Below, piece by piece: positions 1-8,508 of a stretch of DNA of 64,000 nt. This DNA is from Klebsiella sp. RHBSTW-00484. GTDB taxonomy: Bacteria; Pseudomonadota; Gammaproteobacteria; Enterobacterales; Enterobacteriaceae. Numbering within the stretch: the stretch's first letter is position 1; each line of letters opens with the position of its first letter. The DNA lies in assembly GCF_013705725.1 (NCBI RefSeq), contig NZ_CP055481.1, positions 1,736,001 through 1,800,000 on the forward strand, in the 5' to 3' direction. The notes below the pieces were generated by a model. The model was not told the DNA's origin and made no database searches. It saw only the letters and a program-made list of their open reading frames with translations. Made by a program: the position numbers and the translations under genes.

Positions 1-137
1 TGACCTGAAGAGGGCTGACTGAAATTCGAGATCTCGCCGCTAATCCACACCTGACCCATTTCACGTTCCAGCAGCAAACGAACCGACTGGTTTAGGCGGC
101 TAACCGTGTAAATTGAGGGGGATTGAGATGGCAACAT
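1..137 (-). CDS. xseA: exodeoxyribonuclease VII large subunit, 5' part only
   Basis: Only the first 45 codons are in the window and the gene runs off the left edge. The protein starts [20 protein letters not shown] and continues through WISGEISNF, the OB-fold DNA-binding beginning of the XseA family. XseA pairs with small XseB subunits to degrade single-stranded DNA to oligonucleotides in the cytoplasm. The gene is divergent from guaB across about 160 bp, as in E. coli. The ATG at 137 fits the family N-terminus. Nothing can be said about the catalytic C-terminal part. Confidence 0.93.
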   Translation of the reverse strand, partial: MLPSQSPSIYTVSRLNQSVRLLLEREMGQVWISGEISNFSQPSSG

Positions 138-229
138 GTGAGCAAGATCAAATTTTAAATCAGCAGGTTATTCAGTCGATAGTAACCTGCTGAGAGGGGA
201 GCGCAAGTATTATTTTCAAAAAAGGGTAG

Positions 230-245
230 ATGCAATCGGTTACGC
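230..245 (+). promoter_or_regulatory. PurR operator-like site in the guaB promoter
   Basis: By my alignment, 11 of 16 bases match the PurR consensus ACGCAAACGTTTGCGT, including the GCAA, CG and TT core positions. The site ends just upstream of the -10 at 250-255, so a bound repressor would cover the -35 region. guaBA belongs to the PurR regulon in E. coli. The site is weaker than the purM and purC operators in this window. Confidence 0.6.
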
Positions 246-249
246 TCTG

Positions 250-255
250 TATAAT
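250..255 (+). promoter_or_regulatory. guaBA promoter -10 element
   Basis: A perfect TATAAT lies 40 bp upstream of the guaB ATG. The -35 at optimal spacing (227-232, TAGATG) is poor and overlaps the PurR-like site. The predicted leader is about 34 nt. Confidence 0.65.
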
Positions 256-295
256 GCCACGGCAATATTTATCCACCCAGGTCGAGATATTGCCC

Positions 296-1762
296 ATGCT
301 ACGTATCGCTAAAGAAGCCCTGACGTTTGACGACGTCCTCCTCGTTCCAGCACATTCAACCGTTTTGCCAAATACCGCCGATCTCAGCACTCAACTGACG
401 AAAACTATTCGTCTGAACATTCCTATGCTTTCCGCTGCAATGGATACCGTGACTGAAGCGCGTCTGGCGATTGCCCTGGCACAGGAAGGCGGCATCGGCT
501 TTATTCATAAAAACATGTCCATTGAGCGCCAGGCTGAAGAAGTTAAGCGTGTGAAAAAACATGAATCCGGCGTGGTTTCCGACCCGCAGACTGTCCTGCC
601 GACAACCACTCTGCGTGAAGTCAAAGAGCTGACCGAACGCAACGGTTTTGCCGGTTATCCGGTAGTGACTGAAGACAATGAATTGGTTGGTATCATCACC
701 GGTCGTGACGTGCGTTTCGTTACTGACATGAACCAGCCAGTCAGCGTTTATATGACGCCGAAAGAGCGCCTGGTCACCGTGCGTGAAGGTGAAACCCGCG
801 AAGTAGTGCTTGCCAAAATGCACGAAAAACGTGTTGAGAAAGCGCTAGTTGTTGATGACAGCTTCCATCTGCGCGGCATGATCACCGTTAAAGACTTCCA
901 GAAAGCAGAACGTAAGCCAAACTCCTGTAAAGATGAGCATGGTCGCCTGCGCGTAGGCGCGGCGGTTGGTGCGGGTGCAGGTAACGAAGAGCGCGTTGAT
1001 GCGCTGGTTGCTGCGGGCGTTGACATTCTGCTGATCGACTCTTCCCATGGTCATTCTGAAGGTGTGTTGCAGCGTATCCGTGATACTCGCGCTAAATATC
1101 CTGACCTGCAAATCATCGGCGGTAACGTGGCGACCGGCGCGGGCGCACGTGCCCTGGCAGAAGCGGGCTGCAGCGCGGTCAAAGTGGGTATCGGCCCAGG
1201 TTCCATTTGTACGACTCGCATCGTGACTGGCGTGGGCGTTCCGCAGATTACCGCCGTTTCTGACGCGGTTGAAGCGCTGGAAGGCACCGGTATTCCGGTT
1301 ATTGCCGACGGCGGAATCCGTTTCTCTGGCGATATCGCCAAAGCGATTGCCGCAGGCGCTGCTGCCGTAATGGTTGGCTCCATGCTGGCCGGTACCGAAG
1401 AGTCTCCGGGCGAAATCGAACTCTATCAGGGTCGTTCTTACAAATCTTACCGCGGTATGGGTTCCCTTGGCGCGATGTCCAAAGGCTCTTCTGACCGCTA
1501 CTTCCAGACCGATAACGCCGCCGACAAACTGGTACCGGAAGGTATCGAAGGTCGCGTCGCTTATAAAGGTCGCCTGAAAGAGATCATTCACCAGCAGATG
1601 GGCGGCTTGCGCTCCTGTATGGGTCTGACCGGTTGTGGTACCATCGACACCCTACGGACCAAAGCGGAATTCGTGCGCATCAGCGGCGCGGGTATCCAGG
1701 AGAGCCACGTTCACGACGTGACGATCACCAAGGAATCGCCTAACTACCGCATGGGCTCCTGA
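296..1762 (+). CDS. guaB: inosine-5'-monophosphate dehydrogenase
   Basis: GuaB oxidises IMP to XMP with NAD+, the first committed step to GMP, in the cytosol. The 488-residue product has the family length. It has a TIM barrel interrupted by two CBS domains (about residues 93-200), the phosphate/IMP loop around GSICTTR with catalytic Cys305, and the mobile flap near the C-terminus. An in-frame ATG lies upstream at 230, but [19 protein letters not shown] is the canonical N-terminus and the -10 at 250-255 lies downstream of that earlier codon, so I chose 296. The gene is followed by guaA after 68 bp, forming the guaBA operon, with a GC-rich stem-loop (1770-1790) between the genes. Confidence 0.98.
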   Translation: MLRIAKEALTFDDVLLVPAHSTVLPNTADLSTQLTKTIRLNIPMLSAAMDTVTEARLAIALAQEGGIGFIHKNMSIERQAEEVKRVKKHESGVVSDPQTVLPTTTLREVKELTERNGFAGYPVVTEDNELVGIITGRDVRFVTDMNQPVSVYMTPKERLVTVREGETREVVLAKMHEKRVEKALVVDDSFHLRGMITVKDFQKAERKPNSCKDEHGRLRVGAAVGAGAGNEERVDALVAAGVDILLIDSSHGHSEGVLQRIRDTRAKYPDLQIIGGNVATGAGARALAEAGCSAVKVGIGPGSICTTRIVTGVGVPQITAVSDAVEALEGTGIPVIADGGIRFSGDIAKAIAAGAAAVMVGSMLAGTEESPGEIELYQGRSYKSYRGMGSLGAMSKGSSDRYFQTDNAADKLVPEGIEGRVAYKGRLKEIIHQQMGGLRSCMGLTGCGTIDTLRTKAEFVRISGAGIQESHVHDVTITKESPNYRMGS

Positions 1763-1769
1763 TTTTCTT

Positions 1770-1790
1770 CGCCCGGCCATGCGCCGGGCG
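1770..1790 (+). other. intercistronic stem-loop between guaB and guaA
   Basis: CGCCCGG pairs with CCGGGCG across a short loop. No run of T follows, so it is more likely an mRNA processing or stability element than a terminator. It also resembles half of a REP palindrome. Confidence 0.5.
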
Positions 1791-1830
1791 ATTTATTTAA
1801 CCTGTATCACTTGCCTCGGAATTATCGTCA

Positions 1831-3408
1831 ATGACGGATAACATTCATAAACATCGTATTCTTATTCTGGACTTCGGTTCTCAGTACACCCAACTGGTGG
1901 CGCGTCGCGTTCGTGAATTAGGTGTCTATTGCGAACTGTGGGCATGGGACGTCACTGAAGCTCAAATTCGTGAGTTCAACCCTAACGGCATTATTCTTTC
2001 CGGCGGCCCGGAAAGTACCACTGAAAATAACAGTCCGCGCGCGCCGCAGTATGTGTTTGAAGCTGGCGTACCGGTATTTGGCGTGTGCTACGGCATGCAG
2101 ACCATGGCGATGCAGCTGGGCGGCCACGTTGAAGCCTCTAATGAGCGCGAATTTGGCTATGCGCAGGTTGAAGTTCAGACCGATAGCGCGCTGATCCACG
2201 ACATTGAAGATGCGCTGAGCGCAGATGGTAAGGCTATGCTGGACGTCTGGATGAGCCACGGCGATAAAGTGACCGCCATCCCGTCTGACTTCGTCACCGT
2301 TGCCAGCACCGAAACCTGCCCGTTTGCCATTATGGCTAACGAAGAGAAGCGTTTCTACGGCGTGCAGTTCCACCCAGAAGTGACTCACACCCGTCAGGGT
2401 TTGCGTATGCTTGAGCGCTTTGTGCTTGAGATCTGCCAGTGTGAAGCGCTGTGGACGTCGGCAAAAATTATCGAAGATGCTATTGAGCGTATTCGTCAGC
2501 AGGTTGGCGACGATAAAGTGATCCTCGGCCTGTCCGGCGGTGTGGACTCTTCCGTTACCGCGATGTTGCTGCACCGCGCTATTGGTAAAAACCTGACCTG
2601 TGTATTCGTTGATAACGGCCTGCTGCGCCTGAACGAGGCTCAGCAGGTGATGGACATGTTCGGCGATCGTTTCGGCCTGAATATCGTTCATGTTGAAGGC
2701 GAAGAACGTTTCCTGAGCGCGCTGAAAGGCGAAAATGACCCGGAAGCGAAGCGTAAAATTATCGGTCGCGTCTTTGTTGAAGTCTTCGACGAAGAAGCGC
2801 TGAAACTGGAAGATGTGAAGTGGCTGGCCCAGGGGACTATCTACCCTGACGTCATTGAGTCTGCGGCATCCGCAACCGGTAAAGCACACGTCATTAAATC
2901 TCACCACAACGTGGGCGGTTTGCCGAAAGAGATGAAGATGGGCCTCGTTGAACCGCTGCGTGAGCTGTTCAAAGATGAAGTGCGTAAGATTGGTCTCGAG
3001 CTGGGCCTACCGTACGACATGCTGTACCGTCATCCGTTCCCGGGACCGGGTCTTGGCGTGCGCGTGCTGGGCGAAGTGAAGAAAGAGTACTGCGATCTGC
3101 TGCGTCGCGCTGATGCCATCTTCATCGAAGAGCTGCACAAAGCTGACCTGTACAACAAAGTAAGCCAGGCGTTCACCGTGTTCCTGCCAGTTCGCTCCGT
3201 CGGCGTCATGGGCGATGGCCGTAAGTACGACTGGGTGGTTTCCCTGCGCGCTGTCGAAACCATCGACTTTATGACTGCGCACTGGGCGCATCTGCCGTAC
3301 GACTTCTTAGGCCGCGTGTCTAACCGTATCATCAATGAAGTCAACGGCATTTCCCGCGTGGTGTATGACATCAGCGGTAAGCCGCCAGCGACTATTGAGT
3401 GGGAATAA
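1831..3408 (+). CDS. guaA: GMP synthase (glutamine-hydrolysing)
   Basis: GuaA converts XMP to GMP using ATP and glutamine. The 525-residue protein has an N-terminal class I glutamine amidotransferase with nucleophile Cys86 in GVCYGMQ and the His-x-Glu pair in FHPEVTH. An ATP pyrophosphatase domain follows with the PP-loop SGGVDSS (about 234-240), then the C-terminal dimerisation domain ending in ATIEWE. Length and N-terminus ([18 protein letters not shown]) match E. coli. It is the second gene of guaBA and ends before a strong terminator. Confidence 0.98.
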   Translation: MTDNIHKHRILILDFGSQYTQLVARRVRELGVYCELWAWDVTEAQIREFNPNGIILSGGPESTTENNSPRAPQYVFEAGVPVFGVCYGMQTMAMQLGGHVEASNEREFGYAQVEVQTDSALIHDIEDALSADGKAMLDVWMSHGDKVTAIPSDFVTVASTETCPFAIMANEEKRFYGVQFHPEVTHTRQGLRMLERFVLEICQCEALWTSAKIIEDAIERIRQQVGDDKVILGLSGGVDSSVTAMLLHRAIGKNLTCVFVDNGLLRLNEAQQVMDMFGDRFGLNIVHVEGEERFLSALKGENDPEAKRKIIGRVFVEVFDEEALKLEDVKWLAQGTIYPDVIESAASATGKAHVIKSHHNVGGLPKEMKMGLVEPLRELFKDEVRKIGLELGLPYDMLYRHPFPGPGLGVRVLGEVKKEYCDLLRRADAIFIEELHKADLYNKVSQAFTVFLPVRSVGVMGDGRKYDWVVSLRAVETIDFMTAHWAHLPYDFLGRVSNRIINEVNGISRVVYDISGKPPATIEWE

Positions 3409-3441
3409 TTTCCCTTCGTAATAGCTAAATTTTTGCTAACT

Positions 3442-3469
3442 AAAACCCTCTTTGAAAAGAGGGTTTTTT
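3442..3469 (+). terminator. rho-independent terminator of guaBA
   Basis: AAAACCCTCTT pairs with AAGAGGGTTTT around a 4-nt loop and runs into T6. It lies 33 bp after the guaA stop and 11 bp before the end of the convergent MFS gene, so it may act in both directions. Confidence 0.9.
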
Positions 3470-3480
3470 ATCCTCGCTGT

Positions 3481-4680
3481 TCACGATCGCTTGCCAGCCG
3501 TTAGCGGCAATTTTATATGTTGGTTGAATGCAATCGATACTGCCAACCCTACCACTATCAGCGCCAGTGCTGCGGAAACCGCTAAGCTTCCCTGAATTCC
3601 AAGATGATGATTAAGCCACGCATAGGTAAAAGGCGATACGGCTGCTAACAGCTGCGCGGGAATTAACAGAATGCCAGTGCGATGGGCGTAATCCTCGGCG
3701 GCAAAAAGTTGTAACGGCAGCGTTGCTTTAAATACGGTTGTCAAACCGTTAATTGCGCCATAGCCCAGTACGAACCCACCGGCCGCCCAGGACAGATAAG
3801 GTCCGCTCAGGCCAAGTACAAAGCAGAGCGGCATTAGCATGGTGGTCAATAGTGTTAGCCTCAATGGCGTTAATGTTGAACCGGACGCTACTTCGAGAAA
3901 GCGCGCGCCGGTTTGCCCAATCCCCCAGAGCATTCCCACGGCAACCGGAAGCCCATAGCTGGCAATAAACTCCGGTAAGTGTGTTGAAGTGCCGTTAGAG
4001 ACAAAGGTGACCAGCGCAATGAGAGATGCATACAGCAGAGCTGGGCGCCGATCGTGGCGGGAAATCGGATTGTGTGGTTTTCTCCGTATTGGCGAGGGGA
4101 GTTTATGATTCGGCATAGCCCACAACAGCACGGCACTAACCAGACCAAAAAGGGCATAGATCTGCAGAGCATGCCGCCAGTCCATCTGCGTCAGTAGCCA
4201 TGTTCCGAATGGCCAGAAAAGAGCCGAGGCCAATCCTCCGGCCAGAGTCACGCGTGAGATCGTGAGCCTGGCACGCTGTCCGTAAAGATTCACCAGCGCA
4301 GCGAACATCGTGTCGTACAGCGCCAGTCGCATGCCGATACCTGTCAATATCCAGGCGGCGAACCAGCTCGTCAGGCCGTGAATATTTGCCATGATGAGGC
4401 AACCCGTTGAGATCATCAACGTGCCGGAGATAACCACCCGTTGGCCGCCAAAGCGGGCCAGTAGTCGAGCGATAAACGGAGAGGTTAGCGCCATCATCAA
4501 CATCGCAATAGTCAGGCCCAGGTAGATTTGCGTTGCGGCCCAGTTGGTGTCCTGGGCAATAGCCCTGGCGAAAGTACCGGGCATATAAAACGATATCCCC
4601 CAGTTGATCAGTTGATTGCATCCGGCGGCAAGGGTGACAAAGCCTGGTGCGGAGAGTGATTTTTCAGGTGTTTTCATCAT
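3481..4680 (-). CDS. MFS transporter of unknown substrate
   Basis: This 399-residue, strongly hydrophobic protein has the layout of a 12-helix major facilitator. The loop between helices 2 and 3 reads ARLLARFGGQRVV, like the MFS signature with its conserved Gly and Arg positions, and a polar Lys/Arg/Pro-rich central loop (about residues 192-210) separates the two halves. I cannot assign a substrate. It is divergent from a LysR-type regulator, with under 100 bp between starts, the usual arrangement of a regulator and its target transporter. A GGAAG sits against the first of two tandem ATGs (4680 and 4677), so the second ATG may be the true start. K-12 has yfgI and yfgH at this place. Confidence 0.85.
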   Translation of the reverse strand: MMKTPEKSLSAPGFVTLAAGCNQLINWGISFYMPGTFARAIAQDTNWAATQIYLGLTIAMLMMALTSPFIARLLARFGGQRVVISGTLMISTGCLIMANIHGLTSWFAAWILTGIGMRLALYDTMFAALVNLYGQRARLTISRVTLAGGLASALFWPFGTWLLTQMDWRHALQIYALFGLVSAVLLWAMPNHKLPSPIRRKPHNPISRHDRRPALLYASLIALVTFVSNGTSTHLPEFIASYGLPVAVGMLWGIGQTGARFLEVASGSTLTPLRLTLLTTMLMPLCFVLGLSGPYLSWAAGGFVLGYGAINGLTTVFKATLPLQLFAAEDYAHRTGILLIPAQLLAAVSPFTYAWLNHHLGIQGSLAVSAALALIVVGLAVSIAFNQHIKLPLTAGKRS

Positions 4681-4775
4681 CTTCCATTCTGTTACGCTGT
4701 TGTCGGCAGCATACCCTGCAAGCCATTGTGCAGGCAGGCCAGTTCGTTTATGACCCCTATAAGAGAAACTTTGTG

Positions 4776-5666
4776 ATGATGATGCTCAATCTGGGAAATC
4801 TGGCGACGTTTCGTCTGGTGGTACAGCGTGGGAGCTTCTCCGCCGCTGCTGATGTTCTGGGATTATCGCAGCCCGCAGTAAGCCTGCAGGTGCGTCAGCT
4901 GGAGCAGTTTCTACAGACGCGATTGATTGAACGAACCGGGCGCGGCATTAAAGCGACGGCGGCCGGAATTGCCTTGCTGGCGCACAGCGAGCAGATTGAA
5001 CTGGCGGTGAGCGCGGCGGTGCAATCAGTTAGTGAATTTAGCCGCGAAATCAGTGGATCAATATCGCTAGGCTCCGGAGCAACTGCCTGTATCCACCTTT
5101 TACCTCCACTACTGCAGAAGCTGCATCAGGATCATCCTTTGCTGACGGTTAGGGTCACGGTCGGCAATACTCTGGAGGTGGTCCGCGCTATTGAGGAGAA
5201 CCGGCTTGACCTGGGACTGTGTACGCTGCCGGCAAACGGACGCAGTCTGGCGGTGACGCCGGTTTTAGATGAAGAGTTTGTGTGTATTTTCAGCGATGGG
5301 CAGGACGAGTTGCCATCGCGTCTGACACCAGAGATTCTGCAATCATTGCCGCTAATTGCTTTTGAAGTGGGGAGTGGAACCCGGGATCTGATTGACGGTT
5401 GGTTTCGCACTAATGGACTGATGGTCGTGCCAGTGATGCAGTTAGGCAGCATTGAGGCGATTAAACGCATGGTGCGTGCGGGGCTGGGGTTCAGTATTGT
5501 GCCGCGAATGGCGGTAGAGCATCCACAGGATCGCGTCGGCTTAAATGTTCAATCGTTGACCCCGCTGCTGCATCGTCAGTTAGGTGTGGTTATGCGGCAG
5601 GATAAAGTCATCAGCAAGGGAATTGCTGAGATGCTGCGTTTACTACATCAAGTGGGCAACCGATAG
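4776..5666 (+). CDS. LysR-family transcriptional regulator
   Basis: The 296-residue protein has the LysR winged helix-turn-helix at about residues 5-65 (FSAAADVLGLSQPAVSLQVR, then LEQFLQTRLIERTGRG). A periplasmic-binding-type effector domain follows, beginning near GSISLGSGATACIHLLPPLL. The frame is open further upstream, into the divergent gene, but the three tandem ATGs at 4776, 4779 and 4782 follow AAGAGAAA at proper spacing and give the usual LysR N-terminus. The likely target is the divergent MFS gene. The effector is unknown. Confidence 0.88.
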   Translation: MMMLNLGNLATFRLVVQRGSFSAAADVLGLSQPAVSLQVRQLEQFLQTRLIERTGRGIKATAAGIALLAHSEQIELAVSAAVQSVSEFSREISGSISLGSGATACIHLLPPLLQKLHQDHPLLTVRVTVGNTLEVVRAIEENRLDLGLCTLPANGRSLAVTPVLDEEFVCIFSDGQDELPSRLTPEILQSLPLIAFEVGSGTRDLIDGWFRTNGLMVVPVMQLGSIEAIKRMVRAGLGFSIVPRMAVEHPQDRVGLNVQSLTPLLHRQLGVVMRQDKVISKGIAEMLRLLHQVGNR

Positions 5667-5683
5667 TTGGGTACACCGTGCGC

Positions 5684-5893
5684 TTATTTTCGTACGGGGG
5701 CGTCCGACGGGGCTGACGGCTCAACGGTGATAGTCGATTGTTGTGATTGTTTCTTGTCCTGATGATGATGCCAGGCGCCGATAGAGGAGTAGACAAAACG
5801 TCCAAAAAAGAAGATAAAGCTGATTAGCAGTACGATACGGGTCATGCGACGGTTAAATCGATGTCGTTTACGCATACTGGGTGCCTGACTCAC
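5684..5893 (-). CDS. yfgG: small membrane protein YfgG
   Basis: This 69-residue protein has a basic N-terminus (MRKRHRFNRRMTR), one transmembrane segment (IVLLISFIFFFGRFVYSSIG) and a polar tail with a HHHQDKK stretch. It aligns closely with E. coli YfgG, which has been linked to nickel/cobalt stress tolerance; I see no metal-site evidence beyond the His cluster. I chose the GTG at 5893 because AAGGA lies upstream at good spacing and the reading MSQAPSMRKRH matches the E. coli start. An upstream ATG at 5995 would add an unlikely 34-residue extension. Confidence 0.85.
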   Translation of the reverse strand: MSQAPSMRKRHRFNRRMTRIVLLISFIFFFGRFVYSSIGAWHHHQDKKQSQQSTITVEPSAPSDAPVRK

Positions 5894-6245
5894 AAAAGGT
5901 TCCTTGAAGTATACCCGCAGGGCGGGCGATATGCGTATTAAGGCACAGGAAAGCGGTGGGGTCAATTGATGCGGATGTAAAAATCCGACGGTCAAAACAT
6001 TACTTAATGTTATATAAGATGATTGTCGTATTTACATGCTTTCTGCTTATGGCGTTTGAGTGCTAAAAAATAAGCTTTATTAATATTAGCTGCGTGATTT
6101 TTTGATTTATATCAATCGCCTGTTCTCTCTGATAACTAAAATCTCCAGCCAGTTCCGCGTTATTATTTTTGGCGCGATTATGATGGTTGGTCGGATGCCT
6201 GCCTGAATATACCCTGCAGGATTTAGGGTTATCTGTTGAGCATCT
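5894..6245. other. AT-rich intergenic region between yfgG and pdeF
   Basis: About 350 bp without a convincing gene separates the divergent yfgG and pdeF. It must contain both promoters. The only strong motif I see is the FNR-type palindrome at 6102-6115. Confidence 0.7.
6102..6115 (+). promoter_or_regulatory. FNR box upstream of pdeF
   Basis: TTGATTTATATCAA matches the FNR consensus TTGAT-N4-ATCAA at every specified base. It lies 130 bp before the pdeF start. E. coli yfgF (pdeF) is known as an anaerobically expressed, FNR-linked gene, which fits. Confidence 0.8.
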
Positions 6246-8465
6246 ATGAGCTTAATTAAACTTTACAGGCAATATCGGGATAAATGGTGGGCGCTACCGC
6301 TCGTTCTACCCACGTTTTTGCTTCCTATATCAAGATGGGCCAATACCGTTGCTGTGCTGAATGGTAATGACGTTTCTCTTTACTATTTGCCTCTGGGATT
6401 AGTCCTTAGCCTGATGCTTTTTTTTGGCTGGGCTGCGTTGCCGGGGATCGTCATTGGCCTGTTGTGCTCCATTACTCGTGGCATGACGCTGGAAGATTCC
6501 GTCGGCGTGATTTTCCATTTCCTTATTCCGACGGTGCTGTGCTGGGGTGGTTATCGCATTTTCGTGCCGCGCAGGCAGCAAATCTCTCACGGTAATGTCG
6601 GACTGATGCCCCACCGACTGTTCTGGCAAATGCTGCTGCCATCGCTGATTTTTCTGGTTCTTTCTCAGCTTGCCGAATATCTTGGTATTCACCCTCGTGC
6701 CACGGGGCTGCTGGGGATAAATCCTTTTAGTTTACGTACGTTAATCACTTTTCAGGCATTGATGGCGGGGTGTCTAACCGGCATACCATTGTGCTATTTC
6801 TTGATTCGAATTATCCGAAATCCACTCTATATTCGTGGATTTATTTCTCAGATTCGCCTGCAGATCGATCCAAAAATAAAACGCTTTGAGATCGTTTTAT
6901 GGGCAGCGGTATTGTTAATATTACTCGTATTACTATTAATGCCATTGAACAGTTCGAGTACTATTTTTAGCACAAACTATACGTTGTCATTACTTATGCC
7001 GGTGATGTTATGGGGGGCGATGCGCTTTGGTTATCGTTTCGTTTCATTGGTTTGGTCTCCTGTTTTGATTGTTATTATTCATTTTCATTATAGATATTTG
7101 CCGCTGTCTCCGATTTACAATAATCAGTTAGCCATCACTTCCTCCAGCTATCTGGTGTTCTCTTTTATTATTGCGTATATGGCGATGTTGGCGACTCAGC
7201 AGAGGGCTATCTACGCTCGCGTGCGCCGAATGGCTTTCCTGGACCCGGTTGTTCACTTGCCCAATTTGCGGGCGTTGGGCCGCGAGTTGAATCGTTCACC
7301 CTGGTCAGTGCTGTGCCTCTTACGCATTCCTGAGCTGGAAATATTAGGCCGCCATTACGGCGTTCTGTTGCGTATTCAATACAAGCAGCATCTGGCTGAG
7401 TCTCTTGGCGAGTTATTGATGCCGGGGGAGGATGTCTATCAGATGGCCGGGCATGAGCTGGTGATCCGCCTCAACAGTGAAGACCACCAGCAGCGAATTC
7501 CCCTGTTGTATGAGCATCTCAAAAAGTTTCGTTTTGTCTGGAATGGTATGCCACTGCAGCCCCCGGTGGGGTTTAGCTATTGCAACGTTCGCTCCCCGGT
7601 GGTTCATCTGCATTTACTACTTGGTGAACTTAATAGTGCAGCCGACCTTTCTCTGGTGACCGGAAATCCAGAGAATCTGCAGCGCCGTGGCGCCATTAAT
7701 TTGCAGCAAGAGCTGAAAGACAAAGTCACGATGATGAACCTGCTGGTGAAGGCGCTGGAGCAGGATCGGTTTATCCTGATGGCGCAACCGATCGTTGGCA
7801 TTCGTGGTGATAGTTATCATGAAGTCTTACTCCGAATGCTGGATGACAGCGATAAGATAATCATGCCGGACGTTTTTTTACCGGTAGCGCATGAGTTTGG
7901 CCTCTCTGCGCGCATTGATAGCTGGGTTCTGGAGCATACGCTCATCTTTATGGACAAGCAGCGCAAGAAGCTGCCGGGGATGCGCCTGGCGATTAATATC
8001 TCGCCTTTTTCAGTGAGTAATAGCCATTTTCATCATCAGGTAAAAGCGCTGCTGGAACGTTATGATATCGAACCCTGGCAGATTATTTTTGAGTTGACCG
8101 AGAACCATTCGCTGACTAATCCTGAGCAGGCGCGACAAACCCTGGCGCACTTGCAGGATATGGGCTGTCGCGTGGCCATTGATGACTTTGGTACCGGTTA
8201 TGCCAGCTATGCGCGGCTAAAAACAATGAATGCTGATCTGCTGAAAATAGACGGTAGCTTTATTCGTAATCTGCTGACCAGCAGCCTGGACTATCAGGCT
8301 GTCGCATCCATTTGTCTTCTGGCACGAATGAAAAATATGCAGGTGGTGGCGGAATATGTTGAAACGGCGGAGATTCGCCAGGCGGTGATTTCGCTGGGAA
8401 TCGATTATATGCAGGGCTACGATATCGGTAAACCCGCACCGCTTGAGCGACTTGCCGACGGTTGA
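6246..8465 (+). CDS. pdeF: cyclic-di-GMP phosphodiesterase PdeF (YfgF)
   Basis: The 739-residue inner-membrane protein has an N-terminal MASE1-like multi-helix sensor (about residues 15-320). A degenerate GGDEF domain follows, in which the signature reads AGHEL, so cyclase activity is not expected. The C-terminal EAL domain begins near residue 510 and shows EVLLRM in place of EALLRW, the DDFGTGYASY metal loop and KIDGSFI. These EAL residues support hydrolysis of c-di-GMP. Length and sequence fit E. coli YfgF. The FNR box upstream points to induction without oxygen. The Shine-Dalgarno before the ATG is weak (TTGAG). Confidence 0.93.
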   Translation: MSLIKLYRQYRDKWWALPLVLPTFLLPISRWANTVAVLNGNDVSLYYLPLGLVLSLMLFFGWAALPGIVIGLLCSITRGMTLEDSVGVIFHFLIPTVLCWGGYRIFVPRRQQISHGNVGLMPHRLFWQMLLPSLIFLVLSQLAEYLGIHPRATGLLGINPFSLRTLITFQALMAGCLTGIPLCYFLIRIIRNPLYIRGFISQIRLQIDPKIKRFEIVLWAAVLLILLVLLLMPLNSSSTIFSTNYTLSLLMPVMLWGAMRFGYRFVSLVWSPVLIVIIHFHYRYLPLSPIYNNQLAITSSSYLVFSFIIAYMAMLATQQRAIYARVRRMAFLDPVVHLPNLRALGRELNRSPWSVLCLLRIPELEILGRHYGVLLRIQYKQHLAESLGELLMPGEDVYQMAGHELVIRLNSEDHQQRIPLLYEHLKKFRFVWNGMPLQPPVGFSYCNVRSPVVHLHLLLGELNSAADLSLVTGNPENLQRRGAINLQQELKDKVTMMNLLVKALEQDRFILMAQPIVGIRGDSYHEVLLRMLDDSDKIIMPDVFLPVAHEFGLSARIDSWVLEHTLIFMDKQRKKLPGMRLAINISPFSVSNSHFHHQVKALLERYDIEPWQIIFELTENHSLTNPEQARQTLAHLQDMGCRVAIDDFGTGYASYARLKTMNADLLKIDGSFIRNLLTSSLDYQAVASICLLARMKNMQVVAEYVETAEIRQAVISLGIDYMQGYDIGKPAPLERLADG

Positions 8466-8475
8466 ACATCATTGA

Positions 8476-8498
8476 ATGGGCCGGTCAGTCCGGCCCAT
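8476..8498. terminator. strong hairpin between convergent pdeF and ppx
   Basis: ATGGGCCGG pairs with CCGGCCCAT around a 5-nt loop, a 9-bp perfect stem between two convergent genes. No T-run follows on either strand, so termination could be rho-assisted in both directions. Confidence 0.5.
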
Positions 8499-8508
8499 AT
8501 GAGGTGGG

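Noticed and set aside
4647..4775. Upstream extension of the LysR gene overlapping the divergent MFS gene
   Set aside because: The extension has no similarity to LysR proteins and lacks a ribosome site; the tandem ATGs at 4776 have one.
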